NCBI GenBank assembly: GCA_965206145.1
Contig: CBDBIK010000009.1
Location: 1 to 64,000, forward strand
Reading direction: 5' to 3'
Length of the DNA stretch: 64,000 nucleotides
Source: CBDBIK01 sp965206145
GTDB lineage: Bacteria > Pseudomonadota > Alphaproteobacteria > TMED109
The notes below the pieces were generated by a model. That model did no database searches. It had not been told where the DNA came from and was given only the letters and a program-made list of their open reading frames with translations. The position numbers and the translations under genes were made by a program. This document shows positions 38,686-47,499 of the stretch, piece after piece; position 1 is the first letter of the stretch, and every line of letters starts with the position of its first letter.

Positions 38686-38958
38686 ATGATTCGGCTTCTC
38701 CGCCGCATCCTGCTCGTGGTAGCGGTGTTGCTTTTCGTCCCGTTCGCCGTCGCCAACCGACATCCTGTCAAAGTCGGATACTGGCCCTTCGAGACGACCG
38801 TCGAGGCCCCTCTTTTCCTCTTTCTCCTCGCTTTCTGCGCTCTCGGCGTCCTGCTTCTCGTCGGAGCAAGAGTGCTTGCGTTTCTGTCCGACAGTGCAAA
38901 TCGCATTTTGACGCGATCCAAACCAGATACGTCGACATCTGACCAGGAGCTCGAATGA
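38686..38958 (+). CDS. LapA-domain membrane protein
   Basis: A 90-residue protein with two hydrophobic helices (LRRILLVVAVLLFVPFAVAN and APLFLFLLAFCALGVLLLVG) separated by a short turn containing NRHPVKVGYWPF. This is the LapA (lipopolysaccharide assembly protein A domain, DUF1049) pattern; many Alphaproteobacteria have such a gene between ihfB and pyrF. Overlaps pyrF by four bases. Confidence 0.85.
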   Translation: MIRLLRRILLVVAVLLFVPFAVANRHPVKVGYWPFETTVEAPLFLFLLAFCALGVLLLVGARVLAFLSDSANRILTRSKPDTSTSDQELE

Positions 38959-39665
38959 GGAAGTCTTCGCGCCGAGTGATCGTGGCACTGGATACATCGA
39001 CGACGGCGCAGACCGTCAAACTGGTCCGAGACATTCGAGAACGTGCCGCGGCAGTGAAGCTCGGCCTCGAGTTTTTTTGTGCGCAAGGGCCCGCCGGCGT
39101 GCGTGAGGTCGTGGACGAAGATGTTCGAGTGTTTCTGGACCTCAAACTTCACGATATTCCGAACACCGTCGCAGGTGCGATTCGTTCCATTTTGCCGCTC
39201 CACCCTTTCATGCTCACCGTCCACACCGCAGGAGGAGCTGCGATGATGAAGGCGGCCGCCGCCGCTGCGAATGACCACGAGGATCCGCCGGCGGTGGTAG
39301 GGGTAACCGCCCTTACGAGTCTCGATGAATCCGATCTCGCGGTTGCCGGGGTGATGGGCAGCATGTCTAGCCAAGTTCTCCGCCTTGCCGAGTCAGCACA
39401 AGAAGCCGGGCTCGCAGGCATCGTCTGTTCAGCTTCGGAAGCGGCTGCCGTCAGAAGTGAGACAGGAAGCGACTTTTTGATCGTCGTGCCCGGAATCAGG
39501 CCAGCGGGTTCGTCGCACGACGACCAAAAACGGGTTGCGACACCGGAAGCGGCTCTTGCTGCTGGTGCAGACTTCTTGGTGGTTGGGCGCACCGTTACGG
39601 CAGATTCTGACCCTGGAGCAGCTCTTAAACGGGTCGACGAACAAATCGCCAGCGCGAACTCGTGA
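38955..39665 (+). CDS. pyrF: Orotidine 5'-phosphate decarboxylase
   Basis: A 236-residue enzyme converting OMP to UMP. The catalytic motif is VFLDLKLHDIPNTVAGAI at about residues 58-75, with substrate-binding IVVPGIRPAGSSHDDQKRVA near residue 175. ATG 38955 is coupled to lapA by four bases, and the stop overlaps trpF. Confidence 0.95.
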   Translation: MRKSSRRVIVALDTSTTAQTVKLVRDIRERAAAVKLGLEFFCAQGPAGVREVVDEDVRVFLDLKLHDIPNTVAGAIRSILPLHPFMLTVHTAGGAAMMKAAAAAANDHEDPPAVVGVTALTSLDESDLAVAGVMGSMSSQVLRLAESAQEAGLAGIVCSASEAAAVRSETGSDFLIVVPGIRPAGSSHDDQKRVATPEAALAAGADFLVVGRTVTADSDPGAALKRVDEQIASANS

Positions 39666-40306
39666 GCATCGACGTTAAAATTTGTGGAATCCGCGAGCCA
39701 CGGCACGGCGCACTAGCCGCCGAACGGGGTGCCCGGTGGGTCGGACTCGTCTTTGCTCCCGCTTCTCCCCGTCACGTCTCACTCGACAAGGCAAGAGCAA
39801 TCGTGAGCATGCTCCCTGATTCGATAACGGTCGTGGGCGTCACGGTCGATGCTGACGATGAAGGCCTGCGCGCCATAATCGGCACGGGCGTTGGCGCACT
39901 TCAACTTCACGGCGAGGAGAATCCGGCTCGCGTCGCCGAGGTCCGCCGCATGACAGAAATCCCCGTCATCAAAGCAGTTGGCATCGGTACCGCGGATGAC
40001 TTGGAGCGCGCAGAAGCTTTCCAAGGAGCGGCGGACATGCTTCTTTTTGATGCTCGCCCTCCCCCTGGTGCGGATCGTCCCGGCGGACATGCCCGAACCT
40101 TCGACTGGCGCATGCTGTCAGGGAGATCTCCCTTGCTTCCCTGGATTCTTTCGGGCGGTCTCCACCCAGAAAACGTTGCAAATGCCATCGCTTTAACCGC
40201 CGCTACCGCTGTCGATGTCTCCTCGGGCGTCGAAACATCACCCGGCGAAAAAAGCGGAGAGCGGATCGGGCTGTTTCTCGATTCTGTCCGAAAAATCGCA
40301 CCGTAG
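39662..40306 (+). CDS. trpF: Phosphoribosylanthranilate isomerase
   Basis: A 214-residue TIM-barrel enzyme of tryptophan synthesis. It begins VSIDVKICGIREPRHGALAA with the catalytic Cys in KICGI, and has GALQLHGEENPARVAEVRR and WILSGGLHPENVANAIALT plus VDVSSGVETSPGEKS as phosphate-binding signatures. GTG 39662 overlaps pyrF. In relatives trpB follows closely; here 566 bases with a decayed transposase lie in between. Confidence 0.93.
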   Translation: MSIDVKICGIREPRHGALAAERGARWVGLVFAPASPRHVSLDKARAIVSMLPDSITVVGVTVDADDEGLRAIIGTGVGALQLHGEENPARVAEVRRMTEIPVIKAVGIGTADDLERAEAFQGAADMLLFDARPPPGADRPGGHARTFDWRMLSGRSPLLPWILSGGLHPENVANAIALTAATAVDVSSGVETSPGEKSGERIGLFLDSVRKIAP

Positions 40307-40310
40307 GCGA

Positions 40311-40342
40311 CAAAAATCCCGTTGCAGGAATCAATTAACGGG
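40311..40342 (-). terminator. Terminator-like hairpin facing trpF
   Basis: CCCGTT (40318-40323) and AACGGG (40337-40342) form a 6-bp stem; on the minus strand it is followed by ATTTTTG. It would stop transcription coming from the IS remnant towards trpF, and only weakly affect the trp direction. Its position directly at the IS end suggests that it may belong to the element. Confidence 0.5.
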
Positions 40343-40414
40343 GACTTCCACACTTAAATGCTATATCACGCGGGCACTCGTATCTCATGTTCACGGTTCA
40401 CAGAATCGGCTAAC
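40340..40414 (-). repeat. 3' end of IS605-type element, copy A
   Basis: On the minus strand this reads GTTAGCCGATTCTGTGAACC and continues through GTGCCCGCGTGATATAGCA to AAGTCCCC. The copy at 63867-63946 has the same order with few changes. It begins exactly at the stop codon of the TnpB remnant, where IS605-family elements encode the end of the guide (omega/re) RNA and the right terminal hairpin. Confidence 0.75.
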
Positions 40415-40868
40415 TCCATCCCCCGTGCACAGTGACCCCAGTTTCCAGGGCCAATATGTTGCGGGCAGCGTTCACGTCCGCATTGTCTTCATGAGCGCGG
40501 GTCACGCGATGAAATCTACTCCGCAAGTTCACGGGCTCGTGCCCTGTTCCGGGCCAGGTTTTGAGCGGAAACCGCCTGCGTAGGAACAACCATCCACGCG
40601 CGATGCGATGTGGCGTGCGGGCATCGACTGGCAGTGAAATTCTCTCTTCCACTTGAATTTGGCGGACGAAATCAACCACTAGTACGGGAGAACGCCGTTC
40701 TCCTGGAAGATACACCGAAGTCCAACTAGGCGAGTTTTCACTCCGGTCAGGCCATGAGGGAGGTACTACACAGGCATCGACTCCCGTCCGCAGTCTCAAA
40801 GCACCAAAGCAGCTCGCCCCTGCTTTATGCTTACGTGCGCAAGCCCCGTAGAACGGCTCCTGTCCCAT
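40410..40868 (-). pseudogene. Decayed IS605-type TnpB transposase
   Basis: Only the C-terminal end is clearly recognisable: HEDNADVNAARNILALETG, the third RuvC motif of TnpB/OrfB proteins. The preceding zinc-ribbon half reads SRFHRVTRAHED, where the usual CxxC has become RxxR, so metal binding is lost. Upstream parts are scrambled by indels, and no LE or TnpA is seen. The remnant ends five bases before trpB and thus splits trpF from trpB. Confidence 0.75.
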
Positions 40869-40872
40869 ACTT

Positions 40873-42084
40873 ATGAATCAGCTCAACAGTTTCCGGACCG
40901 GCCCTGACAAAGACGGGCATTTCGGCCTGTACGGCGGGCGTTTCGTCGCCGAAACTCTGATGCCGCTCATCCTCGACCTCGAGGAGGCTTATAGGAAAGT
41001 CAAGGAAGACGAATCCTTTCAGGACGAATTCGAGCACTGGCTTACTCACTACGTCGGTCGCCCAAGCCCGCTCACGGAAGCCGGAAGAATTACCGAGCGC
41101 CTTGGAGGCGCGAAGATTTACTTCAAGCGCGACGAGCTTAACCACACAGGCGCACACAAAATCAACAACTGCATCGGGCAGATTTTACTTGCCAGGCGCA
41201 TGGGGAAGACCCGCATCATCGCCGAGACTGGTGCAGGACAGCACGGCGTGGCAACCGCCACCGTGTGTGCCCGCTTCGGAATGCCGTGCATTGTCTACAT
41301 GGGTGAAACCGACATTGAACGCCAAAAACCCAACGTGTTTCGGATGAAACTTCTTGGGGCCGAGGTAGTTCCCGTTTCTTCAGGTTCACGCACTCTCAAG
41401 GATGCCATGAACGAGGCGCTTCGGGACTGGGTGACTAACGTTGAAAACACGTTCTACATCATCGGTACGGTGGCCGGTCCTCACCCCTATCCCGTCATGG
41501 TGCGGGACTTCCAGTCGGTCATCGGCAATGAAACCCGTGAGCAGATCCTCGCCGCCGAAGGACGGCTTCCGGACACCCTCGTTGCCTGCATCGGCGGTGG
41601 ATCGAACGCGATGGGGCTCTTTCACCCTTTTCTCGACGAATCGGACGTACGCCTCATTGGCGTCGAGGCAGGCGGAGAGGGGGTCGGTACAGGACGGCAC
41701 GCAGCCTCGCTCACCGCAGGCAAGCCCGGTGTCCTACATGGCAACCGTACCTATCTCATCCAAGACGACGACGGGCAGATCATTGATGCTCACTCGATCT
41801 CGGCGGGCCTCGATTATCCCGGGGTCGGTCCTGAGCATGCCTGGCTTCGGGACGCAAAACGGGTCGAGTATGTCTCGGCAACCGACAAAGAGGCTCTTGA
41901 GGCTTTCCGCATGTGTACCGAACTGGAGGGAATCCTTCCCGCCCTGGAGCCGAGTCATGCGCTCGCACACGTAATCAAGCTCGCGCCAACGCTATCGAAG
42001 GAACACCTCCTTGTGATGAACCTCTGCGGGCGAGGTGACAAGGATGTGTTCTCCGTCGCAGATGCCCTCGGAGTGGGATTATGA
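40873..42084 (+). CDS. trpB: Tryptophan synthase beta subunit
   Basis: A 403-residue PLP enzyme that joins indole and serine. The PLP lysine lies in NHTGAHKINN (Lys about 96), with ETGAGQHGVATA near 116 and the phosphate-binding GGGSNAMGLFHPF near 240. ATG 40873 comes only five bases after the end of the TnpB remnant and has no clear ribosome site, so its leader derives from the insertion. It overlaps trpA by four bases. Confidence 0.96.
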   Translation: MNQLNSFRTGPDKDGHFGLYGGRFVAETLMPLILDLEEAYRKVKEDESFQDEFEHWLTHYVGRPSPLTEAGRITERLGGAKIYFKRDELNHTGAHKINNCIGQILLARRMGKTRIIAETGAGQHGVATATVCARFGMPCIVYMGETDIERQKPNVFRMKLLGAEVVPVSSGSRTLKDAMNEALRDWVTNVENTFYIIGTVAGPHPYPVMVRDFQSVIGNETREQILAAEGRLPDTLVACIGGGSNAMGLFHPFLDESDVRLIGVEAGGEGVGTGRHAASLTAGKPGVLHGNRTYLIQDDDGQIIDAHSISAGLDYPGVGPEHAWLRDAKRVEYVSATDKEALEAFRMCTELEGILPALEPSHALAHVIKLAPTLSKEHLLVMNLCGRGDKDVFSVADALGVGL

Positions 42085-42914
42085 GTCCAGGCCGACTCGA
42101 ACGCTGTTTTCAGGCCCTTGCGGCGGAGGAACGGGCGGGACTCGTCACCTTTGTCACCGCAGGCGACCCGAACTCGGAGGAAAGCTTCCGGGTGCTTCGG
42201 GGTCTCCCTGCCGCTGGCGCGGACGTAATCGAACTCGGCATGCCGTTCAGCGATCCCATGGCCGACGGCCCAGCTATCCAGAAGAGTTCGCGAAGGGCTC
42301 TTGATGCGGGTCAGACTCTCGCTGACACACTTGACCTCGTGTCCCGTTTCCGCACCGAGGATGACGAAACTCCGCTTGTCCTGATGGGCTACTACAACCC
42401 CATCTATTCCTACGGACCAGAACGTTTTCTCGATGATGCACGCCAAGCTGGCGTGGACGGCCTGATCGTCGTTGACTTGCCACCCGAAGCCGATTCTGAA
42501 CTCTGCATTCCAGCTCAGAGGAGAGGCATCGATTTCATCCGCCTTGCGACCCCCACCACCGATGACAAGCGCCTTCCTACCGTGCTCGGCAATGCCTCGG
42601 GCTTCGTCTACTACGTCTCGATTACGGGAATCACCGGCATGCGAGCAGCTGCCATGGACGAGATAGATGCCGCCCTTACCCGCTTACACCGCCACACAAA
42701 ACTTCCCGTCGCCGTTGGTTTCGGTATCCGTACGTCCGAGCAGGCGGCCCGCGTTGCGCGAACAGCCGATGCAGTGGTTGTCGGGTCCGCACTTGTCGAG
42801 GCGGTGAGTGGAGCTGGACCGGGAAAGGCAGCCGAAGCCGTGAATGTCCTCGTACGTGAGCTCGCGGTTGGCGTGCGTGGAGCGCGAGGAACGAAGGAAG
42901 GAGAGGTCGCATGA
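42081..42914 (+). CDS. trpA: Tryptophan synthase alpha subunit
   Basis: A 277-residue TIM barrel that releases indole from indole-3-glycerol phosphate. It has LVTFVTAGDPNSEESFRVL, the catalytic Glu in VIELGMPFSDPMADGPAIQ (about residue 55), and GFGIRTSEQAARVARTADA for phosphate. Overlaps trpB and accD by four bases each. Confidence 0.96.
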   Translation: MSPGRLERCFQALAAEERAGLVTFVTAGDPNSEESFRVLRGLPAAGADVIELGMPFSDPMADGPAIQKSSRRALDAGQTLADTLDLVSRFRTEDDETPLVLMGYYNPIYSYGPERFLDDARQAGVDGLIVVDLPPEADSELCIPAQRRGIDFIRLATPTTDDKRLPTVLGNASGFVYYVSITGITGMRAAAMDEIDAALTRLHRHTKLPVAVGFGIRTSEQAARVARTADAVVVGSALVEAVSGAGPGKAAEAVNVLVRELAVGVRGARGTKEGEVA

Positions 42915-43798
42915 GCTGGATCACCGACTTCATCCGCCCAAAACTTGAAGCGATCGTCAGCCCGAGAAAGACGGCTGACGGTCTGTGGAAGCGGTGCCCG
43001 GGTTGCGGAAGGATGATCTATTCGGCGGAACTCAAGAGGTTACTGCGGGTTTGCTCGGCCTGTAGCTTCCATCTCCCCATGCCGATTCGAGAACGCCTTC
43101 CCATGTTCTTTGACGACGGCACCTATGAGCGCATCACATTGCCGCGAGTCGAGGAGGATCCGCTGCATTTCCGGGACCAGAAGCGTTACTCCGAGCGTTT
43201 GAAAACATCTCGCTCCAGTACCGGCGAGGAAGATGCGATCGCCATCACACGTGGCCCTGTCGAAGGCCGAGAATGCGTACTCGCCGTGCTCAATTTCGCC
43301 TTTATGGGTGGCTCTATGGGAATGGCAGTCGGTGAAGGTTTGGTAACCGCAGCCGAGTTGGCCAAAAAAGAAGGCATGCCGCTAATCGTGCTCACGGCAT
43401 CGGGTGGGGCGCGTATGCAGGAGGGGATTCTCTCTCTCATGCAGCTACCGAGAACGGTGGCGGCAGTGGAGGAATTTCGGGCGGCGGGGCTCCCTTACAT
43501 TGTCATCCTCACCCATCCCACCACTGGAGGTGTCACGGCCTCCTTCGCCATGCTCGGCGACATCGCGCTGGCAGAACCCGGTGCACTGATCGGATTTGCC
43601 GGCCCGCGCGTGATTGAAAATACGGTGGGCGAAACGCTCCCCGATGATTTTCAGAAGGCGGAGAAAGTTTGCGAGCTCGGCATGATCGATGCCGTTGTGC
43701 ACCGCCACCAGATGAAAGATGCGCTAGCGCGAATCTTGGGATTGCTCTGCGATGGCAAGGAGGACAAGGCCTCGCGGAGGGCACCGCAACCGTCGTGA
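42911..43798 (+). CDS. accD: Acetyl-CoA carboxylase carboxyltransferase beta subunit
   Basis: A 295-residue protein. The N-terminal zinc ribbon has cysteines at about 29, 32, 48 and 51 (WKRCPGCGRMIY and LLRVCSACSF). The carboxyltransferase core includes TASGGARMQEGILSLMQLPR and ILTHPTTGGVTASFAMLGDI. With AccA it transfers CO2 from biotin to acetyl-CoA for fatty-acid synthesis. trpA-accD-folC is a conserved cluster. Confidence 0.96.
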   Translation: MSWITDFIRPKLEAIVSPRKTADGLWKRCPGCGRMIYSAELKRLLRVCSACSFHLPMPIRERLPMFFDDGTYERITLPRVEEDPLHFRDQKRYSERLKTSRSSTGEEDAIAITRGPVEGRECVLAVLNFAFMGGSMGMAVGEGLVTAAELAKKEGMPLIVLTASGGARMQEGILSLMQLPRTVAAVEEFRAAGLPYIVILTHPTTGGVTASFAMLGDIALAEPGALIGFAGPRVIENTVGETLPDDFQKAEKVCELGMIDAVVHRHQMKDALARILGLLCDGKEDKASRRAPQPS

Positions 43799-43813
43799 CG
43801 GAGAAGGAAGCCC

Positions 43814-45124
43814 TTGAGAGGTCCGAAAAGGACGGTGCCCGTCTCGACTGAGACACTGCTCGCGCAGTTCAAGACACTCCATCCAAGCTCCATCGACCTT
43901 TCGCTTGAGCGCATCCAGAGATTGCTCGCTCGGCTCAGGCATCCGGAACGTTCGCTCGGCGGAGTCGTCCACGTAGCAGGTACCAATGGCAAGGGCACGG
44001 TGACCGCACTCCTTTCCGCCGTCCAGCGGGCCTCGGGACGGCGAACCAACACTTACGTTTCACCCCATTTCTTGCGTTTCCACGAACGCATCCTGATCGA
44101 TGGAAAGCCGATCGGCGATAGGGCGCTTCGCACGGCACTCGAGGAAGTGGAGAGTACGAACGCGAATGATCCAATCACGTTCTTTGAAATCGTCACCGCA
44201 GCGGCGATGGTCGCATTCCGGAACTCTCCAGCAGACATTACCGTTCTTGAGACTGGTCTCGGTGGACGACTCGATGCCACAAACGTCGTAAATCATCCTT
44301 TGTTGTGCGTGATTACACCGGTGGCACTGGACCACCGGGAACGGCTTGGGGCAACGCTTGCCCGCATTGCAAACGAAAAAGCAGGGATCTTGAAACCGGG
44401 CACACCTGTTGTCGTGGGAGCCCAGAGATCATCCGCGGCACGAGTAATCAAGGCCCGTGCAGAAGCTGTCTCGGCTTCTCTCCGCCGCAAGGGAATTGAA
44501 TGGAACCTCACCCGCCGGCGAGGTGCACTTATCTACCGAGACAACGAGGGAGAACGTGAACTGCCCGCCGCTCCGGGTGAGGGTCGCCATCTGGAGGAAA
44601 ACGTTGGGATCGTTGCAGCAGCACTGGCGGTGCGTCCGGAGCTGAGTGCAGACGACGAAGCAGTCGCTCAAGCCTTCCACAGGTTCAAGTGGCCGGGGAG
44701 ATTACAGCGCATCGAGAGTATTGCGATGAAGCTTTCCCCCGGAACCGAACTCTGGGTTGACGGAGGTCATAACCCTGCCGCCGCACGCGCACTTGCCGCG
44801 TGGGCACGAAACGGGCCGCCGGTCCATCTCGTTGCCGGGCTCCGGGAGGGGAAAGACGCTGATGGATTTCTCAAGGCTTTTCGGAATGCAGCGAGGTCAC
44901 TTGCAGCGGTTCCTCTCGAGATGCCCTGCTGGTGTCCTGAGAGGCTCGCGGAAATGGCGCGCATGCAAGGCATTCCAGGACGCGCTTTCGCGAGCATCGA
45001 AGAGGGTTTGGCGGACGCCGCCCGGAGAGGAAGTCCCTGTCGGGTTCTTGCGTGCGGGTCGTTCCTGCTCGTGGCGAAAATTCTCGCTCAGGCGTCGTCC
45101 AAAGACTTGTCGATCCAGCTGTAG
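43814..45124 (+). CDS. folC: Folylpolyglutamate/dihydrofolate synthase
   Basis: A 436-residue Mur-ligase-family enzyme adding glutamate to folates. The P-loop is VVHVAGTNGKGTVTALLSAV at about residues 52-71, with YVSPHFLRFHERILIDGK following and ETGLGGRLDATNVV near 142. The TTG at 43814 has GAAGGA upstream; GTG 43835 is an alternative. The 3' end overlaps the convergent trxA by 37 bases. Confidence 0.93.
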   Translation: MRGPKRTVPVSTETLLAQFKTLHPSSIDLSLERIQRLLARLRHPERSLGGVVHVAGTNGKGTVTALLSAVQRASGRRTNTYVSPHFLRFHERILIDGKPIGDRALRTALEEVESTNANDPITFFEIVTAAAMVAFRNSPADITVLETGLGGRLDATNVVNHPLLCVITPVALDHRERLGATLARIANEKAGILKPGTPVVVGAQRSSAARVIKARAEAVSASLRRKGIEWNLTRRRGALIYRDNEGERELPAAPGEGRHLEENVGIVAAALAVRPELSADDEAVAQAFHRFKWPGRLQRIESIAMKLSPGTELWVDGGHNPAAARALAAWARNGPPVHLVAGLREGKDADGFLKAFRNAARSLAAVPLEMPCWCPERLAEMARMQGIPGRAFASIEEGLADAARRGSPCRVLACGSFLLVAKILAQASSKDLSIQL

Positions 45125-45417
45125 AGATCGTTCTTCGAGAGAGCGCCCACGCGGCTGTCAACAAAGTTTCCGCCCCGGAAAAGCATCACGGTCGGAATTC
45201 CTCTGACCCCGTAACGGGTTGGCGTGGTCGGGTTGTCATCGATGTCAATTTTGGCCACGGCAAGCCGTCCAGCGTAGTGCTCGACGGCCTCCTCGAGCAC
45301 TGGTGCCACCTGTTTGCAGGGGCCGCACCATTCCGCCCAAAAATCGACGAGGACGGGGATCTCGGAACTGAGAACGTCGGTGTCGAAGGAATCATCGGTG
45401 ACGTTGATGGTAGGCAT
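45088..45417 (-). CDS. trxA: Thioredoxin
   Basis: A 109-residue thioredoxin with the active site WCGPCK (Cys31 and Cys34) in VDFWAEWCGPCKQVAPVLEE and the cis-proline in RGIPTVMLF. It reduces protein disulfides. ATG 45417 is preceded by GAGGAATG. The 16-base C run (coding strand) lies 17-32 bases upstream of the start, an unusual leader. In many Alphaproteobacteria trxA follows addA; here a 7-kb island lies between. Confidence 0.95.
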   Translation of the reverse strand: MPTINVTDDSFDTDVLSSEIPVLVDFWAEWCGPCKQVAPVLEEAVEHYAGRLAVAKIDIDDNPTTPTRYGVRGIPTVMLFRGGNFVDSRVGALSKNDLYSWIDKSLDDA

Positions 45418-45433
45418 TCCAGCATTCCTCTGC

Positions 45434-45449
45434 GGGGGGGGGGGGGGGG
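45434..45449. repeat. Homopolymer run of 16 G
   Basis: Sixteen consecutive G on the plus strand, hence C on the trxA coding strand, between trxA and pcaB. Runs of this length are prone to slippage and can vary promoter or leader spacing. A sequencing or assembly length error is also possible at such a site. Confidence 0.9.
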
Positions 45450-45508
45450 TTAGGTTTGAACTTGAGATTCTAACCGCAAGCCTTCTGCCTTGCACAATCC
45501 TGCCGATC

Positions 45509-46870
45509 TTAGCTACGCGCCTTCTGGCGGGTTCCGGAAACGCCTTTTTCCACAGGGCCAAGTGCCCGATCAAGAAGCTCTTTCGCTGATCCTGCTGCTT
45601 GCTCCAGGTCCTCGAGGTGCCTTGCAGCTGTGGCAACAATACCCCCAGCTTCGGCCGCCACGTCGAGAAGTTGACGGTCTTCCTGTCGGGCCTGATCAAT
45701 GCACTCTCGGACAATCCGATCTGCATCGTCCCGCGACACGGATTGGGCAAGAGCATCACGCAAGGCTTCGGAAAACACGGTGCCTGCGCTGCTGGCGATG
45801 TTCTTTCTCATGCGAGCAGGGTCTACCTTCATCGTCTTCACGCAAGCGTGCGAATGTAGAAGGGAAGCCCCCGTAGCAACAGCCATAGAAGGAAGCGAAA
45901 GCCACTCGAGAGCGAGTCCGGCTCCGCTCCGTTCGTGCTCGTGGAGTGCCGCTTGATGCACGCCTCCGAGGAGGCTCGCATTCATCCGAGCAAGCGCGAC
46001 CAACATCTCAGGACCGACAGGATTCGATTTGTGCGGCATTGTCGAGGATCCTCCGGACGGACCTGCCTGCACCTCGTCCACCTCGGATTCGGCAAGGAGG
46101 CAGAGATCAAGACCCATCTTTCCCAGTGAGCCGCTCACCAGAGAAAACCAACCCGCAAGTTCGGCGAAGGAATCCCTCTGGGTATGCCAAGGCATGACAG
46201 GATTTCCCAGTTCAAATTCGCGTGCGAACCTTTCCATGACTTGGATTCCTTTCCCATCGAACGCGGAAAGCGTGCCACTCGCCCCTCCGAGTTGGACCAC
46301 AAGGAGTCGGGAACGAAGCTCGTCCAGGCGCTGACGATGGCGGACAAGCGGGGCTCGCCAGGACGCAAGCTTCAGGCCAAAAGTGATGGGCGTCGATTGC
46401 CGGAACCGGGTGCGTCCCGCCATGATCGTTTTGCCGTGCCCGCGAGCGTGCGAGGCGAGCAGGCGTTCGACACTCCCGATCCTCCCGGACAAGAGATCAA
46501 GAACCGCCCGAATGCGAAGAAGAAATGCCGTATCTTCGATGTCCTGACTTGTTGCTCCGCGGTGCACGTACGGAGCGAACTCCTTTCCCACTGATTCCCG
46601 GAGAGCAACGACGAGGGCAGGCACAAGTGTTCCATCCCGGACAGCGCCCTTGGCGAGACGTCCCACATCCTTGCGCACCTCCTTCCCCGCTCTGGCCACC
46701 GCGCGTGCAGTCCCAAAAGGGACGATGCCGCACACTTCTTCGGCACGGGCGAGTGCCTCCTCAACTTCGATGAGGGTGTTTACGCGTGCCTCGTCGGAAA
46801 GCAGGTTCGCAGTCTCGGGATCGGAAAGGAGTGGCCCGAGAAGAGCGGAATCAAAGGGAGAGACGGACAT
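45509..46870 (-). CDS. pcaB: 3-carboxy-cis,cis-muconate cycloisomerase
   Basis: A 453-residue member of the fumarase/aspartase superfamily. The signature GPSGGSSTMPHKSNPVGPEM lies at about residue 270-289, with HRGATSQDIEDTAFLLRIRA near 105. The enzyme lactonises 3-carboxymuconate after protocatechuate ring opening. It is the third gene of pcaH-pcaG-pcaB, 14 bases after pcaG. The length is normal for the family. Confidence 0.93.
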   Translation of the reverse strand: MSVSPFDSALLGPLLSDPETANLLSDEARVNTLIEVEEALARAEEVCGIVPFGTARAVARAGKEVRKDVGRLAKGAVRDGTLVPALVVALRESVGKEFAPYVHRGATSQDIEDTAFLLRIRAVLDLLSGRIGSVERLLASHARGHGKTIMAGRTRFRQSTPITFGLKLASWRAPLVRHRQRLDELRSRLLVVQLGGASGTLSAFDGKGIQVMERFAREFELGNPVMPWHTQRDSFAELAGWFSLVSGSLGKMGLDLCLLAESEVDEVQAGPSGGSSTMPHKSNPVGPEMLVALARMNASLLGGVHQAALHEHERSGAGLALEWLSLPSMAVATGASLLHSHACVKTMKVDPARMRKNIASSAGTVFSEALRDALAQSVSRDDADRIVRECIDQARQEDRQLLDVAAEAGGIVATAARHLEDLEQAAGSAKELLDRALGPVEKGVSGTRQKARS

Positions 46871-46884
46871 CGTGAAACTCTCAC

Positions 46885-47499
46885 TTAGAAATCGAAAAAG
46901 ACAGTCTCGCCATCACCTTGCAGGACGATATCGAAGCGATAGAGATAAGGAATTTCTCCTCCTTCCCTGCGAGCGAAAAGCGTGGAACACCGCTCTTGCG
47001 ACTCGACAGACAAAAGAACCTGATCGGAGTTGTTGGCTTCTTTCTCATCGGCAAAGTAGATCCGGGTTGCGAGATGAATGTTGATGCCCCGGGCGAACAC
47101 AAAGACGCCGATGTGAGGTGCCATGAGCGATCCGTCAGGACCAGCGACCTGACCAGGTTTCACCGTTTCGAAGCACCATAAGCCCGTTTTAGGATTGGCC
47201 GAGGCCCGACCGAACCCGCGGAAGTCCGGATCAGCGTGACCAGAATTCGGATCCCCCGGGTGGTCGTAAATTCCATTCGTATCCGCCTGCCAGATCTCGA
47301 CCAGCGCATCGGTCATCGGCTTACCGTCACCGTCCAGAACCCTTCCCTCAATCCTGATCCTATCCCCTTGTGCGGCTGGGCCCGCAAGTGTGTTTGAGGG
47401 TGCGCTCGGTGGTGAGTCGAGACCAATGGCAACCGGGTCCATTCCGAGGTGGATATAAGGTCCCACAGTCTGCGAGGGTGTCTCAGGCAGGCGCGTCAC
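46885..47499 (-). CDS. pcaG: Protocatechuate 3,4-dioxygenase alpha subunit
   Basis: A 204-residue intradiol dioxygenase subunit: PSQTVGPYIHLGMDPVAIGL, RIRIEGRVLDGDGKPMTDAL and EIWQADTNGIYDHPGD are typical of the alpha chain, which lacks the iron ligands. GTG 47499 overlaps the pcaH stop by four bases. It pairs with PcaH to cleave protocatechuate between the hydroxyl groups. Confidence 0.94.
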   Translation of the reverse strand: MTRLPETPSQTVGPYIHLGMDPVAIGLDSPPSAPSNTLAGPAAQGDRIRIEGRVLDGDGKPMTDALVEIWQADTNGIYDHPGDPNSGHADPDFRGFGRASANPKTGLWCFETVKPGQVAGPDGSLMAPHIGVFVFARGINIHLATRIYFADEKEANNSDQVLLSVESQERCSTLFARREGGEIPYLYRFDIVLQGDGETVFFDF

